A DNA stretch of 64,000 nt from Nonomuraea aurantiaca (GCF_020215705.1 NZ_JAIWNB010000011.1:124001-188000); one strand, 5' to 3'. Positions 1 through 8,020 are shown, counted from the first letter of the stretch. The notes: a model not told the origin generated them from the sequence alone. A program made the numbers and translations.

Positions 1-2
1 GC

Positions 3-146
3 GGAACCGCGGAGACGGCGATGCGCGCGGGCAGGGAGGGCGAAGCGAAGAAGGCGGTGAACCAGTCCTTGGAACCGGACGAGAACGAGAAGGCGCTGCG
101 ATCCTTCGCGGCGGAGTACGGCTTCCGGGCATGCGCGGGTGAGTGA
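3..146 (+). CDS. C-terminal end of an unrecognised protein (cut by window edge)
   Basis: An open frame runs from the left edge to a TGA at 144-146 and gives 47 residues of a protein whose start lies outside the window. The tail is charged (a Glu/Lys-rich stretch) and ends with an aromatic and Cys-containing motif, AEYGFRACAGE. Similar short endings occur on small secreted or lipoprotein-like actinobacterial proteins, but I cannot name a family. Codon use is GC-rich in third positions, which supports real coding. The next gene begins about 140 bp downstream on the same strand. Confidence 0.45.
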   Translation, partial: GTAETAMRAGREGEAKKAVNQSLEPDENEKALRSFAAEYGFRACAGE

Positions 147-282
147 CCACGGCGCCCGAGTAGACCGCAGAATTCCGGACTTATTTGGACAATTCAGGTA
201 ATCTCATTTGCTCTCAGGTGTCACAGGACATGTCGGAATCGTCGGCACGGCCGGACGACGGCGCCGGACAGGGCAGGTGAAG

Positions 283-1227
283 ATGCCGGAATTACCGGGG
301 ACATCAGGCTCGCAGGGGGACGAGCCTGGCCCGCTGCGGACGGGCATGGGAGCGCGACCTGGGCGAAAACCGGTCCGGCTGGACCCGGCCGCGGGCCCGG
401 TGGCGGCCCTCGCGTATCGGCTGTGGGAGCTCAAGGCAGAGGCGGGCGACCCGTCCTACGCGGAGATGTCGACCCGTATGGGCGCGGCGGCCTCGAAGTC
501 CTCGCTGGCGGCCGCCGCCCGGGGGCAGGTGCTCCCGACCTGGGAGACTACGTGGGAGTTCGTCCGGGTGCTCGCCGTCGACCGGCTGAAGCAGGACGCC
601 GCGGAGGCCAGGCGCGAGTGGCGAGCCCACTGGGAGCGCGCCGCGAGCGCCGCACGTAGCGAGACCACCGAGGACCGTACGGGTCACGACCAGACCTATG
701 CCGGGCACATCGGTACAGAGGTCCGTACAGCGGAGCACCTCGAACGCCGAGCCCGGCCTCTCCTTGCCAGGAGACCGGCCGTGATCGCCGTGATCGCGAC
801 CGCCGGTGCCGCCCTCTTCGCCTGGCTCGCCCCGCTCTCCGGAAAGGACGCGCCCACCGCGTCGGCCACCCCGGCTCGGGCCGCCTCCCCCTACGACGAT
901 TCCGCCTTCGAGCAGGACGTCACCCATCCGGACGGCACGGTGGTGAAGACGGGGACGGAGTTCACGAAGATCTGGCGGATCAGGAACACCGGCACCATCC
1001 CGTGGCGGGGACGCTATCTCACCCGGCTGAACGACACCCCGTGCCGCGCCCCCAAACGGGTCGAGATCCGCGTGGTCCAGCCGGGCGAGCCCGTCGACAT
1101 CGCGGTACGCGTCCGCGCATCGGGCTCCCCCGGCAGATGCAAGATCTACTGGAAGATGACCGACGAGACCGGGACTCAACTGCTGTCGTCCAAGAAGCCG
1201 ATCTTCCTGGACGTGGTCGTCGGCTGA
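283..1227 (+). CDS. Single-pass membrane protein with C-terminal NBR1-Ig-like domain
   Basis: The protein has 314 residues from the ATG at 283, preceded by an AGGTGA ribosome-binding sequence; an upstream in-frame TTG at 208 is less likely. Residues about 35-110 resemble the degenerate helix-turn-helix module found at the N-terminus of many actinobacterial proteins (AEMSTRMGAAASKSSLAAAA). A hydrophobic segment follows at about 166-186. The last 110 residues match the NBR1/ILRUN-type Ig-like fold, recognisable by FTKIWRIRNTGTIPW and the closing beta strands. The topology would put the Ig domain outside the cell. The NBR1 domain is best known from eukaryotic autophagy receptors, and its bacterial role is unknown. 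Family call fairly sure, function unknown. Confidence 0.75.
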   Translation: MPELPGTSGSQGDEPGPLRTGMGARPGRKPVRLDPAAGPVAALAYRLWELKAEAGDPSYAEMSTRMGAAASKSSLAAAARGQVLPTWETTWEFVRVLAVDRLKQDAAEARREWRAHWERAASAARSETTEDRTGHDQTYAGHIGTEVRTAEHLERRARPLLARRPAVIAVIATAGAALFAWLAPLSGKDAPTASATPARAASPYDDSAFEQDVTHPDGTVVKTGTEFTKIWRIRNTGTIPWRGRYLTRLNDTPCRAPKRVEIRVVQPGEPVDIAVRVRASGSPGRCKIYWKMTDETGTQLLSSKKPIFLDVVVG

Positions 1228-1344
1228 TCAGCTCTCGAAGCACGTCTTGACGGGGTCGAAGGACCGGCCTGTCACATCGGCCTCGGCCCGCGCCACCGTG
1301 CGGGTGGGGTGGCTCAAATGCCCTACGGCATATGACGGTGCTCA
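1228..1344 (-). pseudogene. Possible gene remnant, C-terminal fragment
   Basis: On the minus strand about 38 residues without a stop end at a TGA at 1228-1230, directly abutting the stop of the NBR1-Ig gene. The fragment (ending TGRSFDPVKTCFES) has protein-like composition, but a stop lies just upstream and no convincing start is present. It may be the tail of a decayed gene or chance. I do not recognise a family. Confidence 0.2.
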
Positions 1345-1389
1345 AGGGCGGGCGGCGCGGTCGAGTACGTCGTGGATCAGGGCGACCAC

Positions 1390-2181
1390 TCACACTACGA
1401 AATCACCGGCACCAGCCCTCAGAAGTACGGCAGCCACAGCACCCGGATCGGTGAGCAGCACATCATGCGGCCCGTCCAGCGCGACGGTTCGATACCCGAC
1501 CGCCTCGGCGAACCTGTCGAAGGCAAAAGTCTGCGGCCGACAGTAGACCCCTGTCCCAGGGACCTGATCGACGGCGCCGGTCAGGCGAGCGCCTTCGGTG
1601 AAGGTACGCAGCGGCTGCGGACGCAACCGCTCCTGAAGCCACGCGGCGTCGGCCGGATCGGTGATGCCGAAGAGCGCCGGCGCGGGAGCGGGCACCTGCC
1701 AGCCATCCGCCGAAGCCCGAACGAACTCCACGAACCCTTCGGGAGCGAGGCTGAACATGCTGTCCCCATCCCCTCCGACCCAGCCCTCCACCGTGATCAC
1801 ATGGTCAACGCGCTCGGGACGGAGGTCGGCTACCTGCCGTATCACCAAGCCCCCATAACTGTGCCCCACCAGCACAACACCGCCGCCGGAGCCGACATCG
1901 ACCACGCGACGCCCCTCGGCGTCGGCACCTGCGCCGGTCTCCGCACCACCCCCGGAACCAGCCTCAGTCTCGGCGCCGGCCTCAGCTTGAGTCCCGGCCA
2001 CGGCTTCGTCAGCGTCGAGTGCGGCGACGACCTGTGCCACATGGTCGTGCAGACCCACGTCCCGGCCATACGCGAGGTCAGGAACGACGGTCCGCGCTCC
2101 TGCACGTTCGACCAAGGGAACGACGCCATCCCACGCCCAGGGACCATGCCAAGCACCGGAAACCAGAACAAAGGTGGTCAT
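1390..2181 (-). CDS. Alpha/beta hydrolase with low-complexity insertion
   Basis: The protein has 263 residues. The N-terminal strand and oxyanion region (LVSGAWHGPWAWDGV), the nucleophile elbow GHSYGG with Ser108, and a likely catalytic His at about 239 (GPHDVLL) mark an esterase-type alpha/beta hydrolase of the salicylate-esterase/MenH-like kind. Residues 61-100 are an Ala/Gly/Glu-rich stretch inserted where relatives have a short loop before the nucleophile strand. Its ATG overlaps the stop of the upstream luciferase-like gene (ATGA), so the two are translationally coupled and probably act on one pathway. Substrate unknown. Confidence 0.8.
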   Translation of the reverse strand: MTTFVLVSGAWHGPWAWDGVVPLVERAGARTVVPDLAYGRDVGLHDHVAQVVAALDADEAVAGTQAEAGAETEAGSGGGAETGAGADAEGRRVVDVGSGGGVVLVGHSYGGLVIRQVADLRPERVDHVITVEGWVGGDGDSMFSLAPEGFVEFVRASADGWQVPAPAPALFGITDPADAAWLQERLRPQPLRTFTEGARLTGAVDQVPGTGVYCRPQTFAFDRFAEAVGYRTVALDGPHDVLLTDPGAVAAVLLRAGAGDFVV

Positions 2182-3521
2182 GGACGAACCTCCGCGCGAA
2201 GCCGCGGCAACACCCGGTCGGCGAACTCCTCCAACGCCGCGCGATGGTCATCGACGGCGAACCGGATCACCACGTGCCGCATCCCAGCCGAGGTGTACGC
2301 GTTCAACCAATCGACCGCATCGGCCGCGGATCCGGCGAAGGTTGCCTGAATGGTCTCGATGAACTCGAGCGGCGCGTTGTAGTAGCGCTCAATACTGGTC
2401 CGCAGACGGTCTCGCGCCCGCTCGGGGTCATCGTCGAGACAGACCGTCGCGTACAGCGCCGGCGTAATCACGCGCACTCCCTCGCCCGCAGCAGGCCCCA
2501 CGAGGGAGCCCGCCTCACCCATGGCAGGCCCCACTAGGGAGTCCGCCTCACCCACGGCAGTCCCCACCAGAGAGTCCATCTCACCCGCAGCAGGCCCCGC
2601 CGAAACTTCCCCCTCGCCAACGGCAGGCTCCACCATGGATCCCACCTCACCGGGAACAGAGCTGCTCAGGAGCGACGCGTCCCCCGCCGCGCGAGCGCCG
2701 AGAGCTACCGCCCCGCCAGACACAGGCGCAGGACCGCCCAGGCGTACCGCCTCGCCAGATCCATGACCACCCAGACGTGCCGCCTCCCCAGACCCACCAC
2801 CACCCAGACGTGCCGCCTCCCCAGACCCACGGCCCCCCACATACGACGCCTCGCCGGACGCAGGACCGCGCAGGCGTGCGGTCTCCTGGACCACACCCCA
2901 TTCCTGGGCGTACGTCTCACTCGTCGGCGGATACGGCAGCCACCCATCGGCCAGTCGTCCCACGCGTCGCAGCGCTGACGCGCCGCTACCCGCCAGCCAG
3001 ATCGGCGGTCCCCCGACCTGCGCGGGTTCCGGTTCCAGCATCACGTCTCGGAAGTCGAAATGCGCACCCTGGTACGACACCGCCCCGCCAGCCCACAGTT
3101 GCCGCATCACGTCGATCGACTCTTCGGTACGGCTGACTCGGCGCTTGAACGCGATGCCGAGCGCATCGAACTGTGCCTCGGTGTTCGGATGTGGGAATCC
3201 GGCGCCCATCCCGGCGATGAGACGCCCGTCGGCGATCCGGTCCAGTGTGGCGAGTTGGTGAGCCAGCAGGATCGGATGACGCAAGGCAGGCAGGAGCACG
3301 GCCGTGCCGAGCGTCACCCGTTCTGTCACGGCGGCCACCGCGGACAGGAGCATCAGCGCATCCGCGCGGTGACGGGTCACCGGGCTGTCGCCGGCCCATA
3401 CGGAGTCGAACCCGAGATCCTCGGCCAGTCGCGCCTGCTCGATCAGCGCGAACGGCTCCCGATCGCCCAGAACGACCCAGTCACGCGTCGGCAGCAGATA
3501 GCCGACCTGGGGCCTCGTCAT
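2178..3521 (-). CDS. Luciferase-like (LLM) F420/FMN-dependent oxidoreductase with 11-residue repeat insertion
   Basis: The protein has 447 residues from the ATG at 3521, which follows a good GGAGGG site; upstream in-frame codons lack one. The first 213 residues are a bacterial luciferase-like TIM barrel (VGYLLPTRDWVV, TERVTLGTAVLLP, GRLIAGMGAGFP). Residues about 350-447 resume the fold (ATVCLDDDPERARDRL onward). Between them about 135 residues consist of degenerate 11-residue units (for example GSGEAARLGG followed by one variable residue, and GEADSLVGPAM), absent from ordinary relatives of about 300 residues. The frame is intact throughout. It heads a two-gene operon with the hydrolase at 1390 and is divergent from the ohr gene. 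Substrate unknown. Confidence 0.85.
   Translation of the reverse strand: MTRPQVGYLLPTRDWVVLGDREPFALIEQARLAEDLGFDSVWAGDSPVTRHRADALMLLSAVAAVTERVTLGTAVLLPALRHPILLAHQLATLDRIADGRLIAGMGAGFPHPNTEAQFDALGIAFKRRVSRTEESIDVMRQLWAGGAVSYQGAHFDFRDVMLEPEPAQVGGPPIWLAGSGASALRRVGRLADGWLPYPPTSETYAQEWGVVQETARLRGPASGEASYVGGRGSGEAARLGGGGSGEAARLGGHGSGEAVRLGGPAPVSGGAVALGARAAGDASLLSSSVPGEVGSMVEPAVGEGEVSAGPAAGEMDSLVGTAVGEADSLVGPAMGEAGSLVGPAAGEGVRVITPALYATVCLDDDPERARDRLRTSIERYYNAPLEFIETIQATFAGSAADAVDWLNAYTSAGMRHVVIRFAVDDHRAALEEFADRVLPRLRAEVRP
2477..2880 (-). repeat. In-frame 33-bp tandem repeat array inside the LLM gene
   Basis: About twelve degenerate 33-bp units encode 11-residue peptides in one frame. Two adjacent units are nearly identical: the 30-base blocks at 2768-2797 and 2801-2830 match exactly. 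Two sub-families are visible, Gly/Arg-rich units (SGEAARLGG) nearer the N-terminus and Val/Pro-rich units (GEADSLVGPA) nearer the C-terminus. This suggests expansion by slippage or unequal exchange under selection to keep the frame. Confidence 0.85.
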
Positions 3522-3536
3522 AGTCCCTCCAGTGAA

Positions 3537-3589
3537 GTGATCACAATCGGATCCTAGAGCATTGACTTCCAGTTTTTGAAGTCTAAGAT
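3537..3589. promoter_or_regulatory. Divergent promoter/operator between LLM and ohr genes
   Basis: TTGACT (3562-3567) and TAAGAT (3584-3589) with a 16-bp spacer form a sigma-70-type promoter reading towards the ohr gene. The promoter is overlaid by an inverted repeat, GACTTC (3564-3569) and GAAGTC (3578-3583). A second perfect 8-bp palindrome, GTGATCAC, lies at 3537-3544 next to the LLM start. An operator for a MarR/OhrR-type repressor is a reasonable guess, but no such regulator gene is adjacent. Confidence 0.55.
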
Positions 3590-3623
3590 TCACTTTCAAG
3601 AAGACGGCGACAAGGACTCCGAC

Positions 3624-4058
3624 ATGACGAAACCGCTCTATACCGCGCAGGCACAGGTGACCGGTGGCCGAGCACACGGACACGGGCGTTCCAGCGACGG
3701 GATGCTGGATGTGAACCTGCGCCAGCCGAAAGAACTGGGTGGCGATGGCGATGGGACAAACCCGGAGCAGCTCTTCGCGGTCGGCTATGCCGCCTGCTTC
3801 TCAGCTGTCCTGACGATGCTTGGGCAACGAGAGGGATTGAAGGCTGGAGACGCGGCGGTGGACTCCAAGGTCATGCTGATCCCGAACGCCAACGGCACGT
3901 TCAAGCTCGGGGTCGAGTTGGACGTTACGCTGCCCTCAATCAAGGACCCGGCGCAGGCCGCCGGCCTGGTGCAAACCGCACACCAGGTGTGCCCGTACTC
4001 CAACGCCACGCGCGGCAACATCGACGTCGCTCTGTCAGTGAATGGCTCCGCGCTCTGA
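3624..4058 (+). CDS. ohr: Organic hydroperoxide resistance protein (Ohr/OsmC family)
   Basis: The protein has 144 residues from the ATG at 3624, behind an AAGGA site; an ATG-like start 48 bp upstream would sit inside the promoter region. Both reactive cysteines of the Ohr type are present, in YAACFSAVL and in CPYSNATRGN, and the length fits the family. Ohr reduces organic hydroperoxides with dithiol partners in the cytoplasm. The neighbouring inverted repeat over its promoter fits peroxide-inducible control, but I see no ohrR here. Family call is firm. Confidence 0.92.
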   Translation: MTKPLYTAQAQVTGGRAHGHGRSSDGMLDVNLRQPKELGGDGDGTNPEQLFAVGYAACFSAVLTMLGQREGLKAGDAAVDSKVMLIPNANGTFKLGVELDVTLPSIKDPAQAAGLVQTAHQVCPYSNATRGNIDVALSVNGSAL

Positions 4059-4103
4059 GGTGAATACACGCCACGAGTCCAACGTGGCCGTGCGAACTGA
4101 AGC

Positions 4104-4439
4104 CAGGGTCACCAGGCAGTGAGCTCAACGTCAGGGTCGCCGGGCAGCAAGCTCAATGTCAGGGTCGCGGCAGCGAGCTCACCGTCCGGCTGGCCGACCA
4201 GCAAGCTCAACGCGGGGCTGCGAGGCTCGATGCCGGACCGACCGGGTTGGCCCGCTCAATAACGGCCAGCCAGACGGCCAGCTCAACACCGGGCTGAGGA
4301 GCCACCACAGGCGGTGGTCACCGCAACCTGTGGGTCATCGCCGACCGGTCACCACAGCCGGTGGTGACCGCCATCCGGTCACCGCCGTCGGCAACCGGCG
4401 TCCAGTCACCACCGTCTGCCGGTCGGCTACGGAGCAGGG
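4104..4439. repeat. Minisatellite-like spacer between ohr and cysS
   Basis: Four tandem units of about 28 bp lie at 4104-4131, 4132-4159, 4160-4185 and 4186-4213, with consensus around CAGGGTCGCCGGGCAGCAAG followed by CTCAAYGT. From about 4300 to 4430 the composition changes to GGTCACC-containing units roughly 31 bp apart. One segment forms a perfect hairpin: GGTCACCAC, loop AGCCG, GTGGTGACC. No credible coding frame or Shine-Dalgarno site is present. The spacer lies downstream of both converging genes, so it may also serve as a transcription barrier. Confidence 0.7.
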
Positions 4440-5831
4440 CTAATGGGACAGCTCCCAGCGAGCCCCGTGCGGCGTGTCCTCTACTGTGATCCCCGCCGCC
4501 GTCAGCTGGTCCCTGATCGCGTCAGCCGCCTCATAGTCCCTACGCGCCCGAGCAGCCTTACGCTGCTCCAGCGCCACGGCCACCAGGGCGTCGACCACCG
4601 GCTTGAGGTCGGACTTCGCCGAGCGCCACTGGGCCGAGCGCGGATCGAGGCCCAGTACGTCGAGCATGTTCTGGGTCTCGGCCAGCAGTCGCGCCACCGC
4701 TTCCTTGTCGCCCCTCGCCAGGGCCACGTTGCCCTCGCGGACCACTTCGTGCACGACCGCGAGCGCCTGCGGGGTGCCCAGGTCGTCGTCGAGCGCGTCG
4801 CTGAATGCCTGCGGCAGTGGGGCGTCGGCGTCGACGTCGTGGATGACTTCGGCGGCTCGGGTCACGAAGCCCTCGATGCGCTGGTAAGCGGCCGCGGCCT
4901 CCCGCAGCGCCTCCTCCGAGTAGTCGATCGACGAGCGGTAGTGCGGTGCCGCGAGGTAGTAGCGCAGCTCCACCGGGCGTACTTTCTGCACCATCTCCGG
5001 GATCAGCAGCGAGTTGCCGAGCGACTTGCTCATCTTCTCGGCGCCGATCTTGACCAGGCCGTTGTGCATCCAGTAGCGGGAGAAGCCGTCTCCGGCCGCC
5101 TGGGACTGGGCGAGCTCGTTTTCGTGGTGCGGGAAGATCAGGTCGAGGCCGCCGCCGTGGATGTCGAACGTCGGCCCGAGGTATTTGGTTGCCATCGCCG
5201 AGCACTCCAGGTGCCAGCCGGGGCGGCCGAGGCCCCAGGGGGTCGGCCAGGTCGGCTCGCCGGGCTTGGCGCCCTTCCACAGGGCGAAGTCGCGCGGGTC
5301 GCGCTTGCACGACTCGTCGTCGGTGTCGGCCGCCGCGCGCATGTTGGCCAGCTTCTGGTTGGACAGCGTGCCGTAGCGGTCCTCGTAGGAGACGACGTCG
5401 AAGTAGACGTCGCCGCCCGACGCGTAGGCGTGGCCGCGGTCGATGAGCCGCTGCATCAGGACGATCATCTCGGGCACGTGCCCGGTCGCGCGAGGCTCGA
5501 CGGTCGGGGGCAGGCAGCCGAGAGTGTCGTACGCCCAAGTGAAGGCGCGCTGGTTGCGCTCGGCGACCGTGAACCAGGGGACGGACTCCTCCGCGGCCAC
5601 CCGGATGATCTTGTCGTCGATGTCCGTGACGTTGCGGCAGAACGTCACGTCATATCCGGAACGCAGCAGCCAGCGGCGCAGCACGTCGAAGTTGACGCCC
5701 GAGCGGATGTGCCCGACATGCGGGGGAGCCTGCACGGTCGCCCCACACAGGTAGATCGACGCCCGGCCGGCTTCGACCGGAACGAATTCGCGGATGGCGC
5801 GTGCGCTGGTGTCGTAGATGTGCAGGCTCAC
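4440..5831 (-). CDS. cysS: Cysteinyl-tRNA synthetase
   Basis: A 463-residue class I synthetase. The zinc-site cysteine and HIGH equivalent are in YLCGATVQAPPHVGHIRSG, the zinc-binding HHENE and the WHLECSAM motif follow, and the KMSKS loop reads EKMSKSLGNS. The length matches full-length CysRS rather than the shorter MshC paralogue. It charges tRNA-Cys. In Streptomyces cysS ends the carD-ispD-ispF-cysS block; here five other genes separate it from ispF. An equally long frame on the opposite strand is a shadow of this gene. Confidence 0.97.
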   Translation of the reverse strand: MSLHIYDTSARAIREFVPVEAGRASIYLCGATVQAPPHVGHIRSGVNFDVLRRWLLRSGYDVTFCRNVTDIDDKIIRVAAEESVPWFTVAERNQRAFTWAYDTLGCLPPTVEPRATGHVPEMIVLMQRLIDRGHAYASGGDVYFDVVSYEDRYGTLSNQKLANMRAAADTDDESCKRDPRDFALWKGAKPGEPTWPTPWGLGRPGWHLECSAMATKYLGPTFDIHGGGLDLIFPHHENELAQSQAAGDGFSRYWMHNGLVKIGAEKMSKSLGNSLLIPEMVQKVRPVELRYYLAAPHYRSSIDYSEEALREAAAAYQRIEGFVTRAAEVIHDVDADAPLPQAFSDALDDDLGTPQALAVVHEVVREGNVALARGDKEAVARLLAETQNMLDVLGLDPRSAQWRSAKSDLKPVVDALVAVALEQRKAARARRDYEAADAIRDQLTAAGITVEDTPHGARWELSH

Positions 5832-5874
5832 GAATGAAAGGCTAACGCCTAAGGCAACATCACAGGTCCTTTAA

Positions 5875-6261
5875 TCACGCACGCATGATGACCTTCTCTG
5901 GACTTATGCGGACAATCAGCCGCTCGACTCCTGGCTTGTCCTCCCAGGGCTTACCGGTGTACTTCAGCGAGAGCTCCTGGATGAGGTCGCCCGCGGGGTC
6001 CTCCTCCATGGTCACGCGACCACGGACCTCGGCGTAGCGGTAGGGGTTCGCCGGGTCGATGACGAGCAGGCTGGCGCGGGGGTCGCGCTCGAAGTTGCGT
6101 GGCTTGCGCCGCCCCTTGGCGGTGGAGAAGAGGACGTCGTCACCGTCCGTACGCACCCACACGACCGTCGACTGAGGCCCGCCGTCGGGATTGATGCTGG
6201 TCACCGTCGCGTAATTGGGCGCGTCGAACAGCTCGCGCACGTCCCCTGAGAGCTCGGTCAT
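5875..6261 (-). CDS. PPOX-class (probably F420-dependent) flavin oxidoreductase
   Basis: The protein has 128 residues from the ATG at 6261, which has a GGGAG site. The split-barrel flavin fold shows in YATVTSINPDGGPQSTVVWV and the basic cofactor-phosphate region KGRRKPRNFERDPR, as in the actinobacterial TIGR03618-type F420-binding oxidases. Small proteins of this class reduce or bind F420/FMN/biliverdin-type ligands. It is divergent from the DUF2637-like gene with only 52 bp between starts. Exact substrate unknown. Confidence 0.85.
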   Translation of the reverse strand: MTELSGDVRELFDAPNYATVTSINPDGGPQSTVVWVRTDGDDVLFSTAKGRRKPRNFERDPRASLLVIDPANPYRYAEVRGRVTMEEDPAGDLIQELSLKYTGKPWEDKPGVERLIVRISPEKVIMRA

Positions 6262-6313
6262 GTATCTCCCTTGATCGGTCCTGACCCCCATTCTTCTGTA
6301 GGCTCGAACCGCC

Positions 6314-8020
6314 ATGGACGTGACTCCCCCTTCTACGCTCCGACGCCTGGGCATCGCCCTCGCCGGTCTCGCGGTGGCCGGCCTGACGGCAGTCGCCTGC
6401 GTGCTCTCCTTCGACGACCTGCGGGCGCTGGCCATCCGCGGCGAGTCCCGACCCGACCTCGCCTTCCTCTATCCGGCCGGCTTCGACGCGCTCCTGGTCG
6501 TCGCGCTGATCGGCGTCCTTCTGCTGCGCTCGGCCCGCCTGCTGGTACGCGCCCAGGCGGCGCTCGTGCTGGTCCTGCTCATCGTGGCCGCCGCCGCGTC
6601 GAACGCCGCGACGGCGCTCCAGGTCCAGCTCGACGTACGGCCTCTCGCGGTGGGGGTGGCGATCGCCCCGTGGGTCATGCTGGCGATCGCCCTCTGGCTG
6701 TGGTTGCTGCTCATCAAGCACGTCCAGGCCCGCAGGACGTCCACAGACGACGATGACGACGGTACGGCGGAGCAGGACATCGTGCCCTTCCACCGGAACC
6801 GCCCCGCCGAGACCCCGCCACCGCTGACCAAGCCGCTGCACCACCCTGTGCTGGAGACCACCCCGGTCGTCGGCCCCACGCCCGCCCCGGAAACCCCGCC
6901 CATCTCCGCCCGCGTGGCCCACTGGCCCGCCGCCCCCGGACAGGATCCGGCCGCCGAACCGGCACAACTGCCGCTACGCAGCCCGGAACCGACTGCCGAG
7001 TGGCCCCGCCAGCCGGAGAGGCTCCAAGAGCCGCAGCCAGAGCCGGAACCGGAGTTGGAGCCGGAACCGGGCCACCGTACCCACTCGGACGGAGGGACGG
7101 AGTCAGGCGGACGCGGGGTGGCGACGCCGGACAGTGAGCCCGGCGGACACACCGAGCCAGGTGCACGCGCCCAGCCCAGCGGACGCACCGAATCAGGTAC
7201 ACGCGCTGAGCCGGGCGGACGCACTGAGCACGGTGAACACACTGAGCCCGCTGAATACGCCGCACCCGGCGAACACACCGAGCCCGCTGAATACGCCGCA
7301 CCCGGCGAACACACCGAGCCCGCTGAACGCACCGCACCCGGCGGACGCACTGAGCCTGGCGGACGCACTGAGCCGGGCGATCGGCTAGAGCCGCAAGCCG
7401 CCGACACTCCCGCGCGGGCGCCGAAGCTCCGCCGTGGCCTGCGCAAGCGTGCTCAGGAGCCCGCCGATGAAGAGTCACGAGGCGCGGCACCGGCCCCGTC
7501 CGCCCCAGAACCCGAGCCATCCCCAGAACCCGAGCCATCCCCGGAACTTGAGCCAATTCCTGAGTCCGTGCCGACCTCTGAGGCTGGGCCAACGTCTGAG
7601 CCCGGGCCGACCTCTGAGCCGAGTGCCGAGCCGCAGTCGGCCCCGGAGGCGAGCAACGAGCAGAAGCGGCCGGTGCGCTGGGGCGATCGGATCAAGCCGA
7701 CCGACGTCCTCGTCCACCCCCGCACCCCCGTGGTCAGCGACCGGGACACCGACACCCAACCGGTCCGGGTCTTCAGCGACATCCCAACCGCACCTCCCCG
7801 CACCAGACCTGCAAAAGCTGGAGCCGCCGAACAGGCCGAAGCGGGTCACAACCCCGACCCCGACCACGGCCCGGAGGCCGCCGATCCCGCCGAGTCCACC
7901 ACCGCCCAGACCCGCACACTGCAGGACCGCGCCCTGGAGGACACCGCCCCTCACCCGGTCGTCGAAGACGACGCCCCCTCAGGCCGGCTCCGCAGCACCC
8001 CCCTCCCGCCCGAGGACTGA
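6314..8020 (+). CDS. DUF2637-like four-helix membrane protein with long repetitive acidic-proline tail
   Basis: Residues 10-140 hold four hydrophobic helices (about 12-32, 54-72, 76-96, 110-133). The pattern resembles the actinobacterial DUF2637/Spd-type membrane domain linked with plasmid spread. From about residue 145 the 568-residue protein is predicted disordered and cytosolic, rich in Pro, Glu, Thr and Arg. It includes fourteen hexapeptide units (GGHTEP/GEHTEP/AEYAAP) and a Pro-Glu stretch (EPEPSPEPEPSPE). A Lys/Arg patch (KLRRGLRKRAQ) separates the two. The tail may be an extended scaffold or binding arm. Membrane topology is clear; family assignment is moderate and function unknown. 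Confidence 0.7.
   Translation: MDVTPPSTLRRLGIALAGLAVAGLTAVACVLSFDDLRALAIRGESRPDLAFLYPAGFDALLVVALIGVLLLRSARLLVRAQAALVLVLLIVAAAASNAATALQVQLDVRPLAVGVAIAPWVMLAIALWLWLLLIKHVQARRTSTDDDDDGTAEQDIVPFHRNRPAETPPPLTKPLHHPVLETTPVVGPTPAPETPPISARVAHWPAAPGQDPAAEPAQLPLRSPEPTAEWPRQPERLQEPQPEPEPELEPEPGHRTHSDGGTESGGRGVATPDSEPGGHTEPGARAQPSGRTESGTRAEPGGRTEHGEHTEPAEYAAPGEHTEPAEYAAPGEHTEPAERTAPGGRTEPGGRTEPGDRLEPQAADTPARAPKLRRGLRKRAQEPADEESRGAAPAPSAPEPEPSPEPEPSPELEPIPESVPTSEAGPTSEPGPTSEPSAEPQSAPEASNEQKRPVRWGDRIKPTDVLVHPRTPVVSDRDTDTQPVRVFSDIPTAPPRTRPAKAGAAEQAEAGHNPDPDHGPEAADPAESTTAQTRTLQDRALEDTAPHPVVEDDAPSGRLRSTPLPPED
7142..7393 (+). repeat. Hexapeptide (18-bp) repeat array in the DUF2637-like gene
   Basis: Fourteen consecutive 6-residue units in frame: GGHTEP, GARAQP, SGRTES, GTRAEP, GGRTEH, then three GEHTEP units alternating with AEYAAP/AERTAP, then two GGRTEP and GDRLEP. 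The GEHTEP-AEYAAP pair is a 36-bp unit repeated almost exactly, which suggests recent duplication. Confidence 0.85.

Noticed and set aside
1372..2349. 325-codon plus-strand frame
   Set aside because: Antisense to the alpha/beta hydrolase with its GHSYGG motif; no ribosome site.
4104..4439. Possible CRISPR array in the repeated spacer
   Set aside because: Units are contiguous and degenerate with no unique spacers; no cas genes are nearby.
4156..4443. 95-codon frame in the ohr-cysS spacer
   Set aside because: Follows the minisatellite units, changes character with them, and has no ribosome-binding site.
4443..5837. 464-codon open frame on the plus strand
   Set aside because: Exactly antisense to cysS, whose motifs are intact; the frame is a by-product of GC-rich codon use.
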